NCBI GenBank assembly: GCA_905160935.1
Contig: CAJHZI010000557.1
Coordinates: forward strand, 1,106,001 to 1,170,000
DNA: 64,000 nt
Direction: 5' to 3'
Source of the DNA: Enchytraeus crypticus
Lineage: Eukaryota > Annelida > Clitellata > Enchytraeida > Enchytraeidae
The number at the start of each line of letters is the position of its first letter. Within the stretch, counting starts at the first letter, position 1. The notes beneath the pieces are model-generated. The model did not search any database, had not been told where the DNA came from, and worked only from the letters and a program-made list of their open reading frames with translations. Position numbers and translations under genes: made by a program. Positions 33,990 through 44,300 of this stretch are shown here, piece by piece.

Positions 33990-34705
33990 ATTCTGCTCAC
34001 TGATAATTTTAAATATCTTCTAGATTTTGATATCTTTGCTATATTACGCATGGTAGTTTTTGACATTATGATGCTTGTTAATATATGTATTATATTGTGT
34101 GCTGCTTATTTTATTGTAATTGTTTTAAAGTATATAGTTGCTTTTGCATGATATATTTTATTAAACATGTAACATTAATGGTTGACTCTGGTTAAAATCA
34201 GATAGTTTTTACATTCCCATTCAGTTCTACAAAAATGTATTTGAAAATGGGAAAACCTCAATGCTTAACTTAGATATCTAACTTAGAAATTTTTTATAGA
34301 TACGGTAGAAGTCAGTATTTTACAGAGAGCTTGCTTCCTATTGTTTCATATGTTGTCATATGTAATGATGTCTGGTTTCTTATTTTTTGATGTTATCGAG
34401 TATTGTCTGTTAATATTTTGTGTGCATGTGCATGTGGCGGCATGAGTGTCGACTTCTCATTATAATCGTAACTGTGACATAGTAGGTATTTGCATCAGAT
34501 GATACATTGATTGCTGAGCGCATATTTTTTGTTTTATTGCAGTGTGGTTTGTTTTCTGATAACGTCGAATAAGAGTAGACGGAGTCGATGATGGAGTCTT
34601 CAGGTGCTGATAGCATCGTTGCGCCACCTATTGAAAATACTGTTACGCCTAATGTTAGTGCACTGTCATTATGTTAATAAATTGATAATAAATTGATCGA
34701 AACTC

Positions 34706-34822
34706 ATCATCATCATCATCTTCCTTAAATCCCAGTTCAACCAGGATCGGGATACGAATAGACTTTCTCCAGTCCTAAGATTTGTGAAGTTTATCCATTC
34801 GTTTAAATTGGTAGAAACTAAT
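34706..34822 (-). mobile_element. SINE-C 3' end, minus strand
   Basis: Begins with the ATC tail (CATCATCATCATC), then CCTTAAATCCCAGTTCAACC and GACTTTCTCCAGTCCTAAG, matching in reverse the tail region of the copies at 35432, 54085 and 55352. The head is missing. Confidence 0.7.
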
Positions 34823-35041
34823 TATATATATAAAATTTGTAGTAGTAATTTAAGCGTTGTTTAATTGACAGTATTCCATATGAGATACTGTTAGAGATGG
34901 CTTGGATTCACATCAATGGCCGCCTTGCCTTACAGTCATATGTGTTTCCAATCTTAGCTATCAAATCGATCAGTAGAATCTGCTGTTTCTTAATTTTTGC
35001 TAAAACAATGAACTATGAAACTTTGAAAAGTGATAATCTCT

Positions 35042-35179
35042 CACTGGCTGGAGCTAGTGGCAATGGCAATAAAATATCCCACCGCAGATCAGTATGTGCG
35101 GGGTTCAAATCCTGGGCTCTCCCATCACTGATATCACTTTCGAGAGATGAAATTAATGTAAACATCAGCTTTGCAGCTT
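35042..35179 (+). mobile_element. SINE-A copy
   Basis: CACTGGCTGGAGCTAGTGGC head, GGGGTTCAAATCCTGG B box, ATCACTTTCGAGAGATG and AACATCAGCTTTGCAGC tail. It ends about 95 bases before the first coding exon of the elongase, in its upstream intron if the 32.5 kb exon is real. Confidence 0.84.
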
Positions 35180-35276
35180 ATGTGTATATATATATATTTA
35201 ATATTATATGGATTAAAGCTTTTTTAACTGGTTGAGTTCTATGTTAGTTTGTTGGGTTTGTGTATTGTTGTAGAGC

Positions 35277-35340
35277 ATGTCACCCATTGATGTTGTGACT
35301 GGTTTGTATCAGTGGTACGAGAAGCTTCTTCTGCGAGCCG
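35277..35340 (+). CDS. elovl4: elovl4 exon 1 (start codon)
   Basis: Acceptor TTGTTGTAG ends at 35273, followed by AGC and ATG. Twenty-one codons ([16 protein letters not shown]) plus one G end at donor GCCG|GTATGT. The split codon becomes Asp, giving [12 protein letters not shown], which lines up with the same place in vertebrate ELOVL4 (A-D-K-R-V-E-N-W-P-L-M). This is the best evidence for the start. Confidence 0.85.
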
Positions 35341-38300
35341 GTATGTCTAAAGTGCTGCTGCTCGTCTTTCCAATTTTATTAATTGATTGGTTTATTTAGT
35401 TACTATTTAATAATTATTATTTATTTATATTCCCCGTATTATGTCCGGGTTGCTTGAAGAATTGACCAACCGGTGACTGTACATGTCGTAGAAGGCGACT
35501 AAAGCACTAAAATCCATACCAACGTCAGAAAGGGCATTCGGTTGGTGAGCGCCTAGGCTCCAGAAATTTCTACAAAAATTTAAATGAATGGAAAAGTCTC
35601 AAATTGGAGATTGGCTGGTGGTGTGGTTTAGGACAGAGAGGATTTGAGACAGTCTATTTGTATCCCGACCATGGTTAAACTGGGAATCAAGGGAGGATGA
35701 TTATGATACTTATTAATCATTGCTATTGTATTTATTTATTTATTTTTATTTCTTATTTTCTTTCATCTCTATTTTCAAAGTTATTGAAATCTGTTATTTA
35801 GTAGGGTCTGGAGATAAATCGAGTCAATATTACCTTAGATTTGCTATTAGACTTAGGTGTCTGCTGTTAGACAGATAGCTGTTAATTAGCAAGCTGTTAG
35901 ACAGTAAGCTGTTAGACTGCAAGCTGTTAGACAGCGAGCTGTTAGACTGCAAGCTGTTAGACTGCAAGCTGTTAGACTGCAAGCTGTTAGACAGCAAGCT
36001 GTTAGACTGCAAGCTGTTAGACAGCAAGCTGTTAGACAGCGAGCTGTTAGACAGCGAGCTGTTAGTCTGCGAGTTGTTAGACTGCGAGCTGTTAGGCTGC
36101 AAGCTGTTAGACTGCAAGCTGTTAGACTGCAAGCTGTTGGACTGCGAGCAGGGACTTGATGCCACTTGTTTTGGTTTGTTACCTGGCATTCAATGTTAAA
36201 GCTTCATATATTGATTTTGCTGCATTTTGTGATTTTTCTCAAAACTGTTTGTCATTAGTAATATTTAAACTATGTCTCATCTTATTTTAAAGTGGACCTA
36301 AACGTGCAGAGTAGATGCAAAGTGATGGTTTGTAAAGTGCGATATAGTTATAGCAAATTCAATATTAGCTACCTTAAATTTAAAGGTTTTATATAAAGAA
36401 AAGGACTAGCAAATTTACCACTCATTGCTACTTTATTTTCCCGCATGGAGTTTTGATCAAACTACCTTACTTATTTTGCAGTTTACATCATATATTATTT
36501 GATATCTTGTTGATGAAGACAGAGATTGATGTAAATGATTGCTGTTAATTGATTGACATAGATGAACGAGTGGCTGATTGGCCCTTGATGTGGGCGTACT
36601 GGCCCACATTAGCCCTAACTGCCCTCTACCTGTTTGCGGTGACCGTTGGGCCAAAGCTGATGGCCAATAGAAAACCGTTTGAACTTAGATGGCCTCTCTG
36701 CATCTACAACTTATTTCTAGTGGGAGTCAATGTACACATATGTACAGAGGTTTGATTTGCCCAGTTATTATATAGTTTATGCTTACATGTACAATGGTTG
36801 GAATATATTTTCACCATATCAGTGCGACTGTAGTAAGCTGTTCAGAATTAAAGTAAAATGAATTAGAAGAAGAAGGCCTCTATGTATATGTTTGATCAAT
36901 GCTATATGGTGAGATTTCAAGGTATTTGTACTGAAAGTGAAGAAGAGAGCAGTGCGGGTTGAAACGACAAGTCTAATAAGGTAAGGTAAGGCTAATGTTA
37001 ACGTCATTTCTTCACTCGAAAGCGATATCAGTGACGGGAGAGCCCAAGATTTGAACCCCTCACATAATGATTCGCGGTCGAGTTACTTACCAACATCGCC
37101 ACTAACAAGTGATGTTTTCATGATTGTTAGAGTTATGTATGTGTGCATTGCTGGAGTAGTGAGCGTGAGATTGAGAGAATAGAGATGCTATTAGAAGCGT
37201 GGTAGGTGTAATATGTGTGATGTTAATGCTGAAATATATAGGTAGTAAGATAATAGTAACTGTTGTCCAAAACTTTAGTGTTTTGTAGCCGAGATTTCTA
37301 CAACCGTTAATGCAAAATAATTTTTTTAATGTATAGAGTATACAATTTGTGATTAATGTGTAAAATAACAAAGTTTGGTTGAACAGATGTATTTATTTCT
37401 ATGTTTCTGTAATTCCAAAGTGTCAAATCTTATTGTTGGCTTGAAGTGCTTTCTTAATTATATTCTGCTGCGGATTCAGTTAAGTGTTCATTTTCTGTTC
37501 ATTTGGTGTGCAAATAGAAGAAAAGGCTCTTGCTTCTCTAGTATATACTTATATTGGCTATATGCAGTATAACAGTATTGTATTTGTTTGAGTGGCAAAA
37601 CTGATGTTGAACTACTAAAAGCCTTCAGATGGTTAACTAGAGCAATTGATTTGATTGTGCATACAATTATAACGCAGAGATAATTTATTTATCAGTATTT
37701 AATATTCATAATTGTTTACTGCTTAATTTTTGTCGTCAGTTGAAGTGTGCTATATCGAAAGAGCAGTGATTAGTACTGGACTTCTTGGCATGGAATGAGA
37801 AGAGTATTGAGTAAAGCCTCGAGAACTAAGCGAGTAAACTCTGGAACACCTTTCTTGGTGTCATTTGCATAAATATTTTAGTAAAAAATTTAGAAGAGTA
37901 TTTAATCCTTCTAGCTAGTGGTCTGTCGTCAAGTGAAACTATTCATGTGTGCTACTCTGATGATCATCTTAGCTGAATTGTATGAACTGCTTGTTTGCTG
38001 TGAATGCGCAGCTGTTCATCAACTCGTATAAGCTTAACTACAGCTACTCGTGTCAGCGAGTCCACTACGGAAACGATCCCAACGAAATGAGGGTAAGTCA
38101 GTGTAGAAACCTGCATTGATATTGAAAGTAAATTTAGTGTGTTCTTTTACGTTTGAATTTCTGTTCATTAACGCTTTTCAATATTATATTCGAATGATAG
38201 GAGTTGAATAGAATCTCCAGGTTCAATATTGCTCATTAAAAATTAATTATTATTCACAACAAGTAATAAGTCTTCGCTTCTAAATTGTGTTATATTGAAT

Positions 38301-41300
38301 TATATCCTATTAAAATTATCTAGACTTTTCTTTGCATATCTAGTATTACTGTGGCATTCAGCTTAGAACAGAGCTTTATGAAAGTGCTTTTAGAGTAGGG
38401 CTTTATGGAAGCACTTTTAGAGTAGGGCTTTATGGAAGCACTTTTAGAGTAGGGCTTTACGGAAGCACTTTTAGAGTAGGGCTCTACGAATGTACTTTTA
38501 GAGCAGAGCTTAATGGAAGCTCTTTTAGAGGAGAGCTCTATCAAAGTACTTTTAGAGCAGAGCTTTATGGGTGTACTTGTTGTTGATTCATTCAGTCATA
38601 CAGGAAGGAGACAAAATAAAAGCAGTTTTAAAAACAGATGAGGATATTTTAGAATATTTTTAGCTGGAAGCCAAAACGCATTAGCAGTCTATATACGATA
38701 AACTTGTACTGTATATATTTAAGTAATATTTTAAAATATTATTAATTGTGTACTTTAATACAGGAAACGTTTTATTGCTTGTGACACTGTCTATCAAAGT
38801 TGAAAAATAGGAATGTCTGTTAAAGCTGGTAAAGTTAATGTTAACGTCATTTTCCACACTCGAAAGCGATGTCAGTGATGGGCGAGCCCAGGATTTGAAC
38901 TCTGTACATACTGATCCGCAGTCGAGTGTCCTACTGACGTCGCCACCTTATTACCTTTATGACTTTATGTGATAAATTCTAATGCTATGTTGTAGATCGC
39001 TAAGGCTCTTTGGTGGTTTTACATATCGAAGCTGTTCGAGTTCTTTGATACAATATTCTTTGTGCTGCGTAAGAAGAACAAGCAGATCTCATTCCTACAC
39101 GTGTACCATCACGCCACCATGTTCCCTATATGGTGGATAGGCATAAAGTGGGTGCCTGGTGGTCAGGGTAGGTCTCTGCTAAGTAATCGTCATATTTTAG
39201 TAGCTTGCACACTTTCCTAACCTGGAGGTTCTGTGTTTGATTTCAAGCTACTACTTGTTGAACATCAGCACTGAACGAAAAAACCTTCAGTCGTTACTTG
39301 TTGTATTGAACCAATAGGGTCATGCAGGGCCGTATGACTTATAAAATTTAATTCTGAATACAGTACTGTACAGTAAGTGAGGTTAGGTTATTATTTTATA
39401 TTCAATCGAATATTTTGTCTTCTATTTTTATAGCCTCATTTGATAGTACTAAGTACATAACCTCTGCTGCTGGAGGCATCTCTGAAATCATTTTCTTAAT
39501 AGGAAATGGATTCTAAGCTAAGTTGGATTAGTGTAGCATAAGTTTTGATGTTATGTGTTTACTCTTACTCTTAATGGTCTAATTAATAATGATTTAATAG
39601 CCAATGCCAAAATTGGTTATTACACTCCTGAGTCTTCTAATGATGTTATTAACGACCTATATAGAAATTGTAGTCTATCGTTATTACATGTTAACATTAG
39701 AAGTTTAAATGCCAATTATATGAAACTCATAGATCTCTTACATTCATACAAAAATAAATTTGATGTAATATTACTTTCTGAAATATGGTCTACTAATTTA
39801 AAATTTTTTGATGATGTATTTCCTAATTACAAGTTTTATATTGCCCCCCGACTATACAAAAAGCTGGGGGTGTGGCGGTATTAATCCATAATTCTATCAC
39901 CTTTAACATCATTGATTCTTCCAATAATAATTTCTTTGATAATACAGCAGAATTCTTGGTCGTTGATATATTACTTATGCATGGTAAAATTAGACTCTAT
40001 TTGATTTACAGACATCCGAGTCAATCTGCTACTGTTTTTATTGATAAACTTTTCAAGTTCCTCTCTATATGCAAATCTTTAAAAAAGAGTCTTGTGGTGA
40101 TGTGAATATTGATTTGTTACAATTTAGTACATTAAATTTCATTGATCGCTATGTTAATTTGCTGTCCAATATGAACTTTATGCCGTTCTCGTTAATTCCC
40201 ACGCATTGTATTAATAACTCGCGTAGCATAATTGACCATGTCTTCGCGAACTTCGGTTTGGATTATACTAAAGGCACCAGTGTAAAGTCCCTTACGGTTA
40301 CAAGCGATATTACTGATCACTATGCCAATGTTGTACTGCTGGTATCTAAAACTGAAAGAGTTAACTTCTGTGATCGCCCTTACATTAGAATTTATAGCAC
40401 TCAAAACATAAACAACTTCCATGACCATCTTTCGAAAACTGACTGGACACCAATCTATAATTTGATTAATATTGATGAGACTATTACTCATCTAACGAAT
40501 TCCTTAATTACTGCCTCTGAGCTGAGCTTTCCTTTAATTCGGTGTTCTCGTAAAACATAAAAGGATAAACCCTGGATCTCTAAAGAATTAAAGTCTAGAA
40601 TTAAAATAAAAAACAATCTATATAGTACATTCAAAAAATCCAATTTACCTCTTGATAAAACTAATTATCTGAATTACCGAAAAATACTTGATAAAGATAT
40701 CAAAAACTTCCGTCAAAATTATTATAAAAATAAATTAGACCTAAGATCTAATTCTATTAAGAACATTTGGAGAACATTGAATAATATTACCAGTTATCGT
40801 GGTATAACTAAGAATCAGACTATTGATCACTTAACTACAAATGGTGGTGTTATTAGAAATAACAAGGACATTGCGGAAGAATTTAATAAATATTTTATAC
40901 AAAATAGTATACGGCTAGCAGATGCGATCCCACGAAATGATGTATCATATCAGAGTTTTCTTAACAAGGCTCTACCACACTCTATTTTCCTAACTCCAAC
41001 TTCCAACAATGAAGTCTTAAATTTCATTCATTCCATGAATAAAAGTTATTCTACTGGCAATGACGGTATAGCCAGTAAAATTTTACAATTATCTGCAAAC
41101 TACAATGTTAACCCACTTACCTTTGTCATTAGTAAATCGTTAGAATTAGGCTACTTTCCTGAGAATTTCAAATTAGCCAAGGTCATCCCTGTTTATAAAA
41201 AAGGTAAACATGATTTAGTGGAAAATTATAGACCAATTTCCCTCCTTAATAGTTTAAGTAAAATATTTGAGAAAATCATGCATAAACGCTTTACTACATT

Positions 41301-44300
41301 TCTAAATAAGTTCGAAATCCCTAATGAAAATCAATTTGGTTTTAGATCCGGCCATTCTACCACTGATGCTCTTTTCTCTAGTGTTAATTTATTATCTACT
41401 GAACATAGTCATAAAAACAAGACACTTGGTATATTTTTAGATCTCTCAAAAGCATTTGATACTGTTGATCATAACATTCTGCTTCACAAATTGTATTTTT
41501 ATGGGATACGTGGTACTGCCTATGATTAGTTTAGCTCTTATTTATCTCGAAGAAAACAATACACTTTCATTGGTGACAGCATATCTAGTGTGTTACCTCT
41601 TAGTATCGGTGTACCTCAAGGTTCCATTTTAGGACCTTTACTTTTTATAATCTATATGAATGACATTCATAATGCCTGTTCATTTGGGTCCATAAAACTA
41701 TATGCTGATGATTCTAATTTGTTTGTTAAACATAAGTCTATTGATGAATTGTTTATCTCTGCGAATCTAGCTTGCTCTGAAATAAGTAAATGGTTTATAC
41801 GTAAAAAGCTAACTGTAAATTGCTCGAAGTCTTCGTATGTATTATTCTACCCCACTAAAGGCGATGAAGCTACTATTCGATCTAACAATTTAAGTGTATC
41901 CCTTGATAATAACTGCATTAATAGAACATATGTTACCACATTCTTAGGCTTAACATTAGATGACAATTTGACTTTTGGTGATCATATTAAATCATTAATC
42001 TTTAAAATTAATAATTTTAATAGTATGTTATACAATCGTAGAGATTTTATTCCTATGAATTGTCGTAGAAATTTATACCTTTCATTGGTGTAATCAAGGA
42101 TTCAATATGGAATTGAAGTTTATGCAAATACAACCAAACAGTTGCTTCAACTCTTACATGTAGCCTGTAACCATATTCCAAGAACTTTGCAGAATAAACA
42201 TAAATTATAATGTTAAACAACTTTATATGAATTATAATATAATACCAATTTTTCAGTTATTCCAATTACGTACTGGTAAACTTGTTTTTAAATGTATTAA
42301 TTTTCCCGATCTGACTATGTCAGAATCCATGAGATGTATTTTGATTGACAATCAGATTTCGTTTATATATAATACCAGGCTCTGCGAGACCAATTATTTG
42401 TGTGCTAGAACAACCTTAGAATTTTTTAAATCTTATGCCTATAAGTATGTCAATTCTTGGAACCAAATATCTCCTGATATCCGCAGTTCGAGGTCTCTAG
42501 CTGAATTCACCAAACGTTACAAATGCATATTGTTTGATGGCTTGTAAATGTCTATATTTTCGTTTTTTGTGTAGATGTTCAGATAGAATTGTGACTTAGC
42601 TAACTGCTTTCTAATCAGATTAATTTGTAATTTATTTTCCTTTCTTTTAGTTTGTTCGTTAATTCTGAGATAAATTTTTATTTCGGTTGATTTTGCATTA
42701 TACATGTATATGTCATTAATGAGTTATAGACGGTGGTCAGCTAGATAAGATGTGTATCATCTTCCCTGACGGCCGTCGTTCTGGTGTTTATAGACTGTTT
42801 GACATACTGTGTTCCTGGGAATTTTTAAACTTTATTTCATTTAAATGTTTATTTCTGTTTGCATTTGTCAGTGATTTGGTGTTGATGCTGAAATTAACAC
42901 ATATCTCTCTCTCTGTTTATAGCATTCTTTGGAGCCATGATCAACTCTTTCATCCACGTGCTCATGTACTCGTACTATGGACTGTCAGCTCTTGGACCTC
43001 AAATGCAGAAGTATCTCTGGTGGAAGCAGTACCTCACCAATCTACAGCTGGTCTGTATCGTGTATTTAGATCATTCGATTACAATTAATTAAAGAGTATT
43101 TAGAAATAGACTCCTCAAGGACTATAGACGCACGACTTTGATCTAGCCCTATATCTACTGCGTAATTTTCTCTTGTGACCTGCGGAATTCAAGATAAATA
43201 TTAATATGTTTATCGCCTTGTTTCGTACTTTACTTTCTTACTGCCAGTCTATCACCTATGCTATTATTTTACCTATGTAAACTGATGTATTTATTAATTC
43301 AAAATGTTGTTATGAGATGTTATATGTCCATGATACGCTCCATATTGATTGGATTAGTGTAATTTATATACAAATATTGTTCCCATAATTTTTATACAAC
43401 TGAAAGAAATGATTATTGGTGATGCAACAGATGTTGCTATATGTAAAACTTTAAAAAGTCTCTAATGTAAAACTTTATAGGTCTGAATCATAGAGGTCTA
43501 TATTTATTTCCTTAAAGGACAATTTAGTGTCGTGTCTTCATATTGTTATTATGTTCACTTTTTGTAGTTTTGATGTTCTGCCATGATTGGTCGCTCTGTG
43601 TATTTCTTGCAGTTGAAACAGATTCAGTCTGTAATTAGAAAGTTTCACTTTGCTCAGTCGTAAAGTCCTTTAATCTTTAGTTTGTTGCTTGAAGTGGATT
43701 CAGTTTCTGAGTTAAACAGTCAACCCTGCACAATGTGTATGGTCTCTGTATGCTGACTGCGCCATAAGAAATGACAATTTAGAACCTTAAAGACAATTTT
43801 ACTTAACTTCCGTACCTTACCTCTACTTCTCATGTTCCTTACTATCATTTTGATGTAAATTTTTTGATGCAGACTGTATAGCCATTTTGAATATTTACTT
43901 GAATATTTCATATGTATTTGTTATGTCACAACTTGCCCCGTAGCTCTACTCTATGTAATCTGTTATTATTACTTTCAATTTCACCTACAGAATAGAAATC
44001 ATATACAGTTACAAAGCAAAACAACAGTTAATAGAAAAAGTATCTCTGCTCTTTGTTATTTATACCAGGTTCAGTTTGTGGTTGGAATGTTCCATGCCGC
44101 TCAGTCTATCGCTGTGTCCTGTGACTTTCCCCTGTGGATGCAGTGGTCCACCATCATCTACGGGACTACGATACTCAGCCTCTTCCTCAACTTCTACTTC
44201 CAGTCCTACATCAGACCCAAGCGTGAGAGGGAGATCAAGCAGAAGCAGGTTTGAACTCATATCTTCCACTACTCTCTTTGTCTAATTTCTCATAATGATT

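Noticed and set aside
35830..36189. 119-codon minus-strand frame of S-N-S-L-Q repeats
   Set aside because: It is the antisense of a 15-base minisatellite in an elongase intron; openness follows from the period.
42227..42547. Separate small gene downstream of the LINE reverse transcriptase
   Set aside because: It is the frame-shifted C-terminus of the same LINE ORF2 (W-N-Q-I-S-P-D-I-R motif).
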